In this document: positions 1-9,169 of the stretch, piece after piece
How positions within the stretch are numbered: position 1 is the first letter of the stretch
Layout: each line of letters starts with the position of its first letter
Assembly (NCBI GenBank): GCA_009746045.1
Contig: RPFO01002035.1
Coordinates: forward strand, 1-64,000
DNA length: 64,000 nucleotides
DNA from: Mesostigma viride
Lineage: Eukaryota; Streptophyta; Mesostigmatophyceae; Mesostigmatales; Mesostigmataceae
Direction: 5' to 3'
Position numbers and translations under genes: made by a program
Notes under the pieces: generated by a model
Seen by the model: only the letters and a program-made list of their open reading frames with translations
What the model was told of the DNA's origin: nothing
Databases searched by the model: none

Positions 1-1225
1 AGTGTAGAATAGATAGACCGGCCGATACATGTATCCTCCTACAGGCACTATACCACGCTAAGCCACGCCTTTATTTAACCATTACATTGTCTCATTATAT
101 GAAGCCCCCTCCCAATATGCCAGCCTCCTAATTGTTATTCGTATTCCGTGCCCCGATGCAGGGATCACTCTCTGCTGAGAAGCCACCATAAGCTCTTGTA
201 TAGCCAGGATATCTTCCCCACATCCTAGCTCCCCCTTAACTGGCACACGCGATACATTCATGAGGGTGCAGTGTCCTTGTGCTTTCAGTACGCCCCTGGC
301 TCGACTCTATCCCAAACACCTCGCCTAACCACCCTTAAGACTAGTATGAGCACATACCTAGAGAGGATGCTATATTGGCTATAAACCTAGACCACGACGC
401 TGCTTCTCAATGCATTCCATAATCCATTATAATACGCCATATACCGAATAAAACCAGGGTACTACGAAGGAAACAATACTACACTGCCATGACCAAGCCC
501 ATATGTGTTAATTCATTTAACACACGCCGAGTGCCATTCACGAAGGACAACTGCTGCATAAATGATCGCCGACAGGCGTGTATGCTCGGGCCGACATCGA
601 CCCTCGCCCACAGGACCAACGCACGTCCACAAGGTTCACACGCAGGATAAAAGGACCACTACTAAAGTACGCAGCGCGGCGCGACTGCACCGAACCACCA
701 TACTGTACAATTGCCACGTCACAAGGCCCGGTATACCGACCGGCCAAAAGGTCCTTACTACGCATAAGCCTAGGAAAGTCAGCGAACTGCTCCGGAATGG
801 CTGAGGCAACAAGGGACCTAATTTACGTCCGTAACAACAACAAAAGTTACGCGACGTAACACCTCCCCCCACAAAGGTAGGGAGCCCTCTCCTACGCACA
901 GGGAGGAAACCAGGGGTAGGAAAAACCTAATGCACCAGCACACACCAACACATCGACAGGCCATCCGAGGTACAAAGCACCAACATGTTAACTCGGTTCC
1001 ACCCCGAGGGGAGGGGGTGTAGGGTTAGCCAGCACCAAGCCTGGTGGGAGGTTCCCTAACTGCCTGGAACAGAGTCCTTGCCGGGGGGGACGGCACTGGG
1101 CAGGACACACAGAGTAAACAAATCAGTACCAAGGACCAAGAACGACCAATCAACTGGCCAGAATATGAGGGCGACTCTATATACCGGAGGGACAACACCC
1201 TCAGGTCGGGCCTAAGGCCCTCTAT
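1..1225. other. No recognisable gene
   Basis: Only short overlapping open frames on both strands occur here, none with a recognisable motif or consistent coding character. I see no LTR, inverted repeat or RNA gene. It lies downstream of the broken minus-strand ORF that ends near 1226. Confidence 0.5.
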
Positions 1226-2061
1226 CTAGTTGCCATCAGTCTGGTAAGTGCCACGCGAGGCCAGCAGAACATCCAGATACGCCTGGTAGTGGGCCACATC
1301 ATCGGCATTGTCATGCCTATCTACAGCTAGTGAGGAAAACATCGGCCCACACGCCATCAGGAAAAAGGCCCAGAAAGGCCCAGTAATACCTATGCTGCGT
1401 AAGAACGACCTGGCCACGGGCCCAGTCCAGGAAGCCACAGGCAAAGAGGCGTAGTAGGAAAGGCTCTACCGCGATCAAACAAAGAGCCGCAGGAGTAGGC
1501 GATGGTACCGGATCCGGGGACGCAAACCCGTAGGGAAGAACAGATCTATCAGAGGCTCCACGTTAGCCGGCCACAACCGGATGTGCCGAACCTCACGTGA
1601 GCGCCACCGACGAGCGCACTGTCGCGACCCGAACGTCTCTAGGTAGTCGCTAGCCCGAGGGGGAGGATGGCCACGGGAGTCCAGGCCCTGGCCCGGGAGG
1701 GGCGCTGGACGACGGGCATCCCACTCCAGGAGGGGCTGCAGGAGAACCGCGCCGTACGTAGCACCCGGCACCGCAGGAAACTCTACCGTAAGGGCATCTG
1801 AGGCCATAATGCCCAGAGGCGGAGGGTAAGCCCACTGGAAACCACCGTAGGTGTCCAAGTCATTGTGACGCCTAGCCCAGCGATACAGGACTCGCCGAAC
1901 CAGGATCTCGCCCTGGAACACAGGATCAGCTAAAATAACCATATCGAAAGGAGGCCGATCAGTCTCAATGGGTAGGCCACGGTCCCGCGGCGCCCGACAC
2001 ACCTGGGAGAACCCGTAGGACATGGGCGAAATGGACAGCTCCGGAGCGACGCGCGGGAGGT
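1226..2061 (-). pseudogene. Broken unknown ORF, 3' piece
   Basis: This is the C-terminal part of an unrecognised protein whose middle lies at 9554-10261 and whose 5' piece lies at 43386-43642. Removing element A together with one copy of the CACAC target duplication joins this piece in frame to the middle piece, so A inserted into a once continuous frame. The frame runs from 2061 to 1478, meets TGA (1475-1477) and TAG (1466-1468), then continues open in the same frame to 1226. The last part contains a hydrophobic stretch (GPFWAFFLMACGPMF) that could be a membrane segment. An aromatic/Arg-rich part precedes the stops. It could be a host gene or the gag-like ORF of yet another retroelement; I recognise no family. 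Confidence 0.5.
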
Positions 2062-2066
2062 CACAC

Positions 2067-2445
2067 AGTTAGTCTAAATCTCCCGCCTGTAGCCTAAGTG
2101 GACACGTGCCAGCACCGCCGGCGCCCAATTGGGTACTGGGACGGTGCTGGACTAGAGTAGTCGTGGCATGGACACGTGGCTGTACTCAGTATGTGATGAG
2201 CCGGTACCTCAGTACCGGGACTGTAGTTGTCATGTTAGGACTGACTAGATCAGGTTGTAACTGATAGGTTAGTCCGTCCAGGATCAGTAAGTTAGTTTAA
2301 CTTACGCAAAGTCTGGCCAGCCATCGTTGACGGCTGGCCAGCAGTATATGTGCCACATTATCCTAATGCCAAGGTGTCTCGTCGTTCACGCACACACACG
2401 CCATTTGGCAGTGCCCGAGCATTCCAAGCTTTGTGTTGCATAACT
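2067..2445 (+). repeat. Element A 5' LTR
   Basis: Direct repeat of 9170-9548. Its ends are the inverted AGTTA/TAACT. A perfect 10-bp stem (2313-2322 with 2332-2341, 9-nt loop) sits just before TATATG at 2345-2350, a possible TATA box. The sequence directly after the LTR (TGCATTAAAAACTCC) would be the primer-binding site but I cannot match it to a tRNA 3' end. Confidence 0.95.
2345..2350 (+). promoter_or_regulatory. Possible TATA box in element A LTR
   Basis: TATATG immediately 3' of a GGCTGGCCAG hairpin in the LTR; B LTRs carry the same hexamer in a comparable position. This is inference from position and sequence only. Confidence 0.35.
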
Positions 2446-2548
2446 TGCATTAAAAACTCCAAAAACATACACACAACAGGACGACGAGCGTTCATTTCGC
2501 GAACAAAACAACCCATTCCATTTTTCTACCTCCAGTTTTTTTTGAAAA

Positions 2549-4231
2549 ATGTCTAACCCCAACAACAACAAGGGTAAGGCTCCAATGCACCCAAGGAGCC
2601 GGTCAGCTCTCCGACGTCCTCATCGTCGGGGACGTCCGACTCGGAGCTTGCCGCCCAGGCAGAGATTGAGCGGGCGGCGAGGAGCTTCAATCAGTCCATG
2701 GAGGCTGACCCGACGACGTCGGAACGTCTTCGTCGGGCCACTTGTCCGAGGGTTCGTACAGCAGCGTGGTGCTGCGAGTTCCCCTGTATCCGCAGGGGAG
2801 GGGATCCACGCCTGTGGTCAACAGGCCGAGGGGTCCTCCTTACGCCCGACAGCTGCAGCGGCGGGGGCTGGACCTTCGGCACCTCCTGCAGAGGAGGAGT
2901 CCATGGAGCTGTATGGGCTCCAGCCTGGTTCCTCAGCCGAGGAGCAGGACGACGCACGCTCGCGGCAGGTGGCGCAGACGAAGGCTCGCCAGGGCGATGG
3001 CTGAGCGCGAGGAGAGGGAGTTTCGGCGCGCGGACACGCACGCACGTGCTCGCGCCCAGCAGAGGGCGGATGCTGAGAACGTGCGCCGGGCGTTGTTTCA
3101 CAGCAGTGAGCTGGCTTCTGGCGAGGAGCAGTTTGAGGTGATGCGTCGGGGGGACCTTGCATGTTTTAAAAGTTTGCGTCGGTCTCGTGAGCCGAAGGTA
3201 CACCTAGGTGTGCATCAGGAGTCGGAGTTCTCTTTGACAGGTCCGTCGGGGGCATCTGCTGAGGACGAGATCCTCATGACCCCAGCCATGACGGCGCGGG
3301 AGCGTGAGGCGCAGAAGCGCATGGCGACGTTCATCGCCGACAAGCAGCGTCGGCAGGCGCGGAGGGCCGCGGCAGAGCCAAGAAGGAGCGCGAGCATGCG
3401 GAGCGGGTGAGGCAAATCGCGCTGACGGAGCGCATCAAGCTCAAAATGTCGATCACCCAGGTGCGCCGGGACCGGATGGTCCGCGAACTCAGGGTGTGGA
3501 AAAAGGCGCAGGCGATGAAGCTGCAGCATATGGCTGAGCTGGAGGCGCCTGGCAGGCCGGAGGCGCAGGAACGTTACAGACGCTCGCTGGCAAGGTGGGA
3601 AGCCAATGTGGGAAGGATGGAGCAGCGCATCCTGAAGCAGCGACGACGCATGCTCAAGCATGCACGTAAGTCAGCGGTGAGGGGACCGCTTGGTGAAGCG
3701 GTGAGAGTCGAGTTTGGCCTTGGGCCGGATGAGGATGTTTCTGCAAGCCAAATGTTTTATTATTTGTCGCAGCCTAAGAAGACCATCACCAACCGTGATG
3801 GCACTGCCGCACGCACGCGTGTTTACAGGCAGCCTGGTGAAGCCGGACCGTCTAACCTGTCCAACAGGGAGGACCTCATTGATCAGCTTCAGCTGGCGCA
3901 AGCCATGCTGGAAGCAGATACCCCGCTGTCTCCAGGCGAGCAGGCGACGTTGGCCGACACGGTGGCCAGGCTAGTGGCATCGCTGAAGCCGGCCAAGCGA
4001 AGGGCGCAGGCAGAGGCATGCGCACCCCAGCCAAAGCGGAGGAGGGACGAGGGGGCGGATGACGGGGAGAGGGGGGGAACCAGGGCGGGGCAGGACACGG
4101 CACGCAGGAGTCTGCACCAACACGGCACGAGGGCGGGGAGCGGCAGCAGCAGCAGCAGCAACAGCAACAGCAGCAGCAGCAGCAACCGCCAACTGCAGGA
4201 ACGACAACAACCTCCACATGGCCTTGACTAG
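2549..4231 (+). pseudogene. Element A 5' ORF (gag-like N-terminal region, frameshifted)
   Basis: Begins with an Asn/Lys-rich start (MSNPNNNKGKAP) like the start of element C's first ORF (MASNNGNNGNNNKGKAP), so the start at 2549 is well supported. Coding character then moves between frames near 2590, 2740, 3000 and 3390, implying several 1-nt indels. The 3000-3700 part is highly charged (Arg/Glu/Gln/Ala-rich) and probably helical or coiled-coil. The 3407-4231 frame includes a basic, bipartite-NLS-like stretch (PAKRRAQAEA...PKRRR) and a Ser/Asn run encoded by AGC/AAC repeats. The frame ends at TAG 4229-4231, overlapping the ATG of gag at 4218. It may be a separate accessory ORF comparable in position to B's ORF1, or the N-terminus of gag; I recognise no family. 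Confidence 0.55.
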
Positions 4232-4979
4232 GCCCAGGTTTGATCCAAAAAAGAAAGAGGACAAGCTAGTGTTTCCGGGTTTGCCAGAGGGCCATACCCA
4301 GGACGAAGCTAGGGAGTGGTTGTTTAAGTTGTCACATGCATATGCTAGCGACAATGTCCGTGATTGGTTTGCCTCTCTACGTGCGTCCACACCCATCCAT
4401 CAATCTGCCAAGCCTATCCAGCAGTTGGTACAATTGTACCAAAAGCGTGCCAGCAGCGGGGTAGACGTGGCAGAAAATGTGTTGTGGGCGCAGTTCATGG
4501 TTGATCTTAGGGCACTTGTTACCACGGGGGAGCACTTAGAAGTGCTTAAGGGCTTCCAGTGGATAGAGGCCTATAAGGTCAATAAGCGTGACTATGTGAG
4601 TGACAACAAAAAATATGTCATGTACATAGAGGGAGATGAGGAGCTGAAGAAGCTCAATGCCAAGTACCTAGTACACCTATGGCTACAAAAGGCAGAACTG
4701 GACCCCACCACCCTGTCAGTAATCCTGGCAGGTCTAAAGGATAAGTGGGAGGACTTCAGGAAGGCAATGGCCTATGTGCAGCAATGCCTAGAGCCGTTTG
4801 CTGCTGCAGCCAAGGAGGGAAAGGTGAAGCAGGTAAAGGGGGAGGAAGCCTCAGGTACGGGGCTCTCCAAGAAGCAGATGCAGTCGCTGGTAGCCCAGGT
4901 AAAGGCGGTAATGGGGGGGATAAAAACAAAAACAACAAAAGTGGGGGAGGTGGAAACAAGGGGGGGGAAAGAACAATAA
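4218..4979 (+). CDS. gag: Element A gag (capsid region)
   Basis: Structural protein of the retrotransposon particle. The ATG at 4218 overlaps the stop of the preceding ORF in another frame; the same frame is open further upstream to about 4059, so a fused start cannot be excluded. A motif near the start (LVFPGLPEGHT) matches the corresponding part of C's gag (INVRGLPEGYT), and the following helical region aligns with C along its length (for example FQWIEAYKV against FRWVEEYRV). The frame closes at 4977-4979 inside a G- and A-rich tract. The natural continuation, Asn/Lys/Gly-rich and leading to the zinc knuckle, is in another frame from about 4972, so a homopolymer indel near 4960-4970 breaks gag from pol here. 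Confidence 0.8.
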   Translation: MALTRPRFDPKKKEDKLVFPGLPEGHTQDEAREWLFKLSHAYASDNVRDWFASLRASTPIHQSAKPIQQLVQLYQKRASSGVDVAENVLWAQFMVDLRALVTTGEHLEVLKGFQWIEAYKVNKRDYVSDNKKYVMYIEGDEELKKLNAKYLVHLWLQKAELDPTTLSVILAGLKDKWEDFRKAMAYVQQCLEPFAAAAKEGKVKQVKGEEASGTGLSKKQMQSLVAQVKAVMGGIKTKTTKVGEVETRGGKEQ

Positions 4980-5052
4980 CAATAAAAACAGAAAACAAAG
5001 TGGGGGAGCTAGCAAGCCAGGGGGTGCTAAGCCAGCAGGGGGGGACAAGAGG

Positions 5053-6759
5053 TTGCCTCATGACCCCACCAAGCATTGCACTAGGTGCCTTTGTAAGGGG
5101 CACCTAAAAGATGACTGCTGGAAAGGCAAACCCGACTATGGTTCTGACGTTGATGTTTGTCCTGGATGCTGGAAAACACGTCACCCCATTGCAGCAGGAG
5201 CGCGCTGCACGGCACCCAGGCACAACAAGACCACGCCAGGGCGCTACAACCGCGCGGGGGCGGCAGACCAGGGTGACACCTGTAAGCTACCCTCACCATT
5301 TTTCACAAATGGTTTCCTGTTACCTTCTGTCTGCCAAGTGTTGCCTGAGTGTGATGATGTGGATTGGGAAGTGGCATATGACATGACACTGTCACACATG
5401 ATGCGTGACCCCACCATAGCTTCCCTTAGTGCAGCAGCAGAAAAGGTAATCACGTATGGTGCTCTAGCAGAGCAACTGCACAAGGTTATGGGCCATGAGG
5501 CTGTGGCTGAAAGGCTAGCCAATAAAATACAAGGCCATGATCTGGAACAGATGTGCAGGCACGTACGTAAGCACTGTGAGCAATGTCAGCTATATGCTCC
5601 TAAGCCCAGAAAATGGCATGTGGCCACACCACCACTGGCTAGAGGCAAACTGGTTGGGGATGTTATACACGTGGTGAAGGACACGGTATACTACCTAGTC
5701 ATAAAGGATGCCTGGTCAAGGTTTGTGGTAGTGGAGCCCCTGCCTGGGATGGATAAAGAGCAGCTGCACAGAGCTTTACAGATAGCCTTGGCACGTTTTC
5801 ACCCCATTGAAAAAGTAATGCTGGATCAGCAGTTTCTCTGCATCCAGGACAGGAATGACCTGCCCAAGATAGAAGTGTCTGGGGCTCAAGATCATGAACG
5901 TCAGGGGTTGGTAGAACGTACCATGAGAGCCATCAGGGATGTGATAAGAAAAATGCCATCCAGGTTGGCTGACTCTGGTAGCTATGCTGACAGGGCATCT
6001 TGGGCAGCAGGGGTGACTACCCAGCTAAACGCCAAACCAATAATGTCCTCACCTTTTGGGGAAATCACCCCAACTGGCCTTCAGTCAGGCAGCTATGCTT
6101 CAGAGGTACACACTCACTACAACACACAAAGGCAGCACTTAGCCAAGTTGCTGGCAAAGAAAGACAAAAACAATGCCAGGCCTGTGTTTGAAGTGGGGGA
6201 CCATGTGTTATTTTTCAGAGAGGGTGACAGAGGAAGAGCACACTCTGCCAGATGGCACGGTCCAGCTGTAGTCACCAAAATTCATGAAGAAGGGACTGCA
6301 GTCACTATACAACATGACAGAGAGCGTGTGGTCAGCAAGCATAGACTCAAGCTTTATTACCCACCACTGGCAGACGTGTCAGGGGTAGAATTCTTGGACA
6401 TGGATTCAGAGCAGGAGTCTGGTGGATTGATCTCACCCAATGAATTGGCTAAGGACGTCATTGATGCAAGCACTAGCACCACAGTAGAAGCTCCTGTGTT
6501 CCTCAGTAGTGCAGCCCCACTACAACCCAATAGTCCACCTGGGCAGGAGGACGGTGCACAGGGTGAGCAGCAGGTAGCACCTCCCTCACACCTGGAGGAG
6601 TCACAAAATAGAGCAGATCCTGTCGTTCCCAGGAAGTCATTTGCTGAGATTCTTAAGGCCTTGCACAAGGCACACAACACTAAAGCAGTTGTGGCAACAG
6701 GTACAGCACAGGTCAATGCTGTAGGGGATGCAGTCAAGATCCTAGTATTTTGGCTGTAG
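5053..6759 (+). CDS. int: Element A zinc knuckles and integrase
   Basis: A 568-aa frame. It starts with the nucleocapsid knuckle C9-X2-C12-X4-H17-X4-C22 and a second Cys/His cluster (CPGCWKTRH...C, residues about 36-52). The integrase follows: the N-terminal zinc domain uses H143, H148, C175 and C178; the catalytic triad is D203 (VGDVIHV), D258 (VMLDQQF) and E288 (QGLVERT), so D-X29-E rather than the usual D-X35-E. An SH3-like C-terminal part (FEVGDHVLFF...WHGPAVV, about 379-407) probably binds DNA. It cuts and joins element DNA into chromosomes. The first ATG at 5053 is only where the frame is recovered after the upstream frameshift; in C this region is fused to gag. The frame ends just inside the protease region, again frameshifted relative to C. 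Confidence 0.92.
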   Translation: MPHDPTKHCTRCLCKGHLKDDCWKGKPDYGSDVDVCPGCWKTRHPIAAGARCTAPRHNKTTPGRYNRAGAADQGDTCKLPSPFFTNGFLLPSVCQVLPECDDVDWEVAYDMTLSHMMRDPTIASLSAAAEKVITYGALAEQLHKVMGHEAVAERLANKIQGHDLEQMCRHVRKHCEQCQLYAPKPRKWHVATPPLARGKLVGDVIHVVKDTVYYLVIKDAWSRFVVVEPLPGMDKEQLHRALQIALARFHPIEKVMLDQQFLCIQDRNDLPKIEVSGAQDHERQGLVERTMRAIRDVIRKMPSRLADSGSYADRASWAAGVTTQLNAKPIMSSPFGEITPTGLQSGSYASEVHTHYNTQRQHLAKLLAKKDKNNARPVFEVGDHVLFFREGDRGRAHSARWHGPAVVTKIHEEGTAVTIQHDRERVVSKHRLKLYYPPLADVSGVEFLDMDSEQESGGLISPNELAKDVIDASTSTTVEAPVFLSSAAPLQPNSPPGQEDGAQGEQQVAPPSHLEESQNRADPVVPRKSFAEILKALHKAHNTKAVVATGTAQVNAVGDAVKILVFWL

Positions 6760-8786
6760 ACACCCAAGCACAGGTGAGTATCATCAGTGCAGAAGCTGTA
6801 TCTGGTCTGAAAATGAAGGCCTCACCATGGGCTAGAGTGTCAGATTTTTCAGGCAAAACCAAAATGCAGGTCAAAGGTCAGGTGAGCATTCAAATCTTGG
6901 GTATGCCCACTCCATTTCAGGTGGTTGAGGGTTACTCAGGGAATGCCCTGTTAGGGGAACCTTTTGTATCTTACCCTGGTGTTGTCATCTCAGCTGGGAG
7001 GTTGAGTGTGGCAGGGGTAGGACAGGTGCCTCTAGATCATTTTAAAATCCCTTTGAGCCAGATTAGCACTGGGTTGGATGCTGCCATCAATGCAGTTAAG
7101 CCCAAGTACCTCCCAGGTCAGGAACCGTGTGTGGAGGACCTCATACACTCTCAAAAGCTACACCCTTCAGCGTTTGGGCTTGGTAGATGGGATGTTGCAT
7201 CCATGTCTCCCCTGTCCTATGATGATATTGTACGGGACTGCCAGACGCAGATTGGGTTTCTTAAGTGGCTGGAGGCTTTTACCAAAGCCAGGGAGGAGTG
7301 GGTTGTTCCAGATGCACGTAGTCCCACACACACACCACCTGTGACTCCTCTTGATGCTATGCCAGCTGGGGCCAAGAAGCTAAGGTTAAAGTTTGTGTGC
7401 AAGCATAAACCTCAGGCTGATGGGGGACCACCCATTTTCCATGCTAGGCCATGTGTTACTGAGTTCAGGGGCTCTACAGAGCTGACAGAGGCTGAGCTTT
7501 ATACTCCTGGTATTCAGCAAACGTCTCTCAAGGTGTTGCTTTCCTTGTTTTTGCATCAGCTTAATACAGGGAAGGATTATGTGTGTAAAGCCACAGATAT
7601 CAAAAGAGCCTTTCTAAAGGGGGACCCTGCCATAGCACAGCAGGTCTGGAGAGGTCAGGTATACGTGGTGAATACTCCTAAGGTGTGGCACAGGGATATT
7701 GTTCAACCCTTGTTGAGGCCAAACCTGGGGGTTGAAGGGTTGCAGTCAGCTCCAAAAATTTTTAGGCTGTCTGCACAGGAGGTATTCATGAAGCTAGGGG
7801 CCACCTATGATGACATTGACCCTTGCCTGTTTGTCATCCCACACCCTGATGGAATGATGATGTTTGTCTGGCATGGGGATGATCAGTTAATCTCAGGTCC
7901 TAGAGCTGCAGTGGATGCTTTCATAGCTCAGGTGTCTGCCAGTTTTGAGATTGGCAAGCAGCTAGAGCTGGGCAAGGAGCCAGTCAAGTTCTGTGGCATG
8001 ATGCTTGAGTTGCTGCAGCAGCAGGGCAGCTGGGTTTGTTCCATGCAGGCCTCTGCTGAATACATTAAGTCTTGTCTGGATGTCCTGCCTGTTCACATCA
8101 CCCCTGACATGTGCCCTACCATTAGAGGCAAGCTTGGTTGGCTATGTGCTACATGTGCACCCCACCTGGCTTTTGTGAGCAGGGTAGATGATGAGGTACT
8201 ACAGGAGGTAGGAGCACGGGCAATCAAGCAGTTGTTGCATGATGGTCCACCTTTGATGCTTCACTCACTGGACCTGTTTACTCCCATTCACATCACGTGC
8301 ATGATGGATAGTTCAATGGAGTCCAGGGTAGTTACCAAGGTTCAAGCCAGAGAGGCTGGATTGTTTTTCCTGCATAACCAAGGTGGGAAGAAGTCACTAG
8401 TCTCCTGGTTCAGTAGATTGCACAAGAGGAAAGCTGTGAGTAGCAATGTAGCTGAATGCAGGGCTGTGGTATCTTCTGTCTTGCATGCAAGGTATCTCAA
8501 TCACTTGCTGGTCTGGCTTCAACACCAGGCTGGTAGCTCTGCAGGAGTGAAAGCACATTTGCTGACTGACTCTCAATCTATCATCTCTTTCCTTGCCAAT
8601 CCTTTGGCTGTACACTCGGACCTGGATTGGATTGTGCTAAAACAGGAATGCAAGTACCTGGAGTCTAAAGCCCACGTCAGGGACAAAGACAATGCTGCAG
8701 ATGCACTGACCAAGGTGCCACAAGCAGCAGGACCACAATACCAGGTCTTGTATGGGTTGATGAACTCTGGTTACAGTCTGAAGTGA
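6750..8786 (+). CDS. pol: Element A protease-like domain, reverse transcriptase and RNase H
   Basis: A 678-aa frame. Residues 1-90 are an aspartic-protease-like domain: DTQA at 4-7 where families usually have D-[TS]-G-A, and ALLGEPF near 67 matching the second retropepsin motif. The RT has the first catalytic Asp in TDIKRAF (D283), a VEGLQSAPKIF segment equivalent to copia's YGLKQAPRAW, and HGDD at 375-378 instead of Y[VAM]DD. RNase H of copia type follows, with D520, E569 (VAECRA), D607 (LLTDSQS) and D651 (NAADALTK). It converts element RNA to DNA and matures the polyprotein. In C the protease is continuous with the integrase frame, so the switch of frame at 6735-6760 is probably an indel in A. 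Confidence 0.93.
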   Translation: MAVDTQAQVSIISAEAVSGLKMKASPWARVSDFSGKTKMQVKGQVSIQILGMPTPFQVVEGYSGNALLGEPFVSYPGVVISAGRLSVAGVGQVPLDHFKIPLSQISTGLDAAINAVKPKYLPGQEPCVEDLIHSQKLHPSAFGLGRWDVASMSPLSYDDIVRDCQTQIGFLKWLEAFTKAREEWVVPDARSPTHTPPVTPLDAMPAGAKKLRLKFVCKHKPQADGGPPIFHARPCVTEFRGSTELTEAELYTPGIQQTSLKVLLSLFLHQLNTGKDYVCKATDIKRAFLKGDPAIAQQVWRGQVYVVNTPKVWHRDIVQPLLRPNLGVEGLQSAPKIFRLSAQEVFMKLGATYDDIDPCLFVIPHPDGMMMFVWHGDDQLISGPRAAVDAFIAQVSASFEIGKQLELGKEPVKFCGMMLELLQQQGSWVCSMQASAEYIKSCLDVLPVHITPDMCPTIRGKLGWLCATCAPHLAFVSRVDDEVLQEVGARAIKQLLHDGPPLMLHSLDLFTPIHITCMMDSSMESRVVTKVQAREAGLFFLHNQGGKKSLVSWFSRLHKRKAVSSNVAECRAVVSSVLHARYLNHLLVWLQHQAGSSAGVKAHLLTDSQSIISFLANPLAVHSDLDWIVLKQECKYLESKAHVRDKDNAADALTKVPQAAGPQYQVLYGLMNSGYSLK

Positions 8787-9169
8787 CTGGCACATTGTAC
8801 ATGTTAGCCCATGACCCCCTGCCTAATACTGCAGCTGCAAGGCTGCAGTGGCAGCTGGGTAGTTTTCTGACAGTGAGAAGCACTGGTCTAGAAAGTTGGG
8901 ACATGATGAATGTGTTATTTATTGAATAAAATTTTGTGAGACACTTGTTTGGATGACCATGACATGCTGGGGCCTGGAGCACCCATCTCACTCAGTTAAG
9001 AAACCATGCTTGAGACATGGGGCCTTTTTAATGCATCTCTTGTACATGTGTGAGGTGACCTTTGGGTCCTAGTAGGTTATCTGACAGTTTTTTAAGGCAT
9101 TGGGAATGGCTGCGTCCATTTGATGGCTATGTGTGTTTCTGTTGAAACCCAAAGAAAACTTAAAGTGGG
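8787..9169 (+). other. Element A 3' noncoding region and polypurine tract
   Basis: Noncoding sequence between the RNase H stop and the 3' LTR. It ends in an A/G-rich tract (AAAGAAAACTTAAAGTGGG) abutting the LTR start, as expected for plus-strand priming. AATAAA occurs near 8926. Confidence 0.7.

Noticed and set aside
538-899. Overlapping ORFs of 75-93 aa on both strands
   Set aside because: Mutually overlapping, no motif, no coding signal in one preferred frame.
1466-1480. A 15-nt GT...AG stretch on the minus strand that would remove both stops in the broken ORF
   Set aside because: Far shorter than ordinary spliceosomal introns; two nonsense mutations in a dead ORF are simpler.
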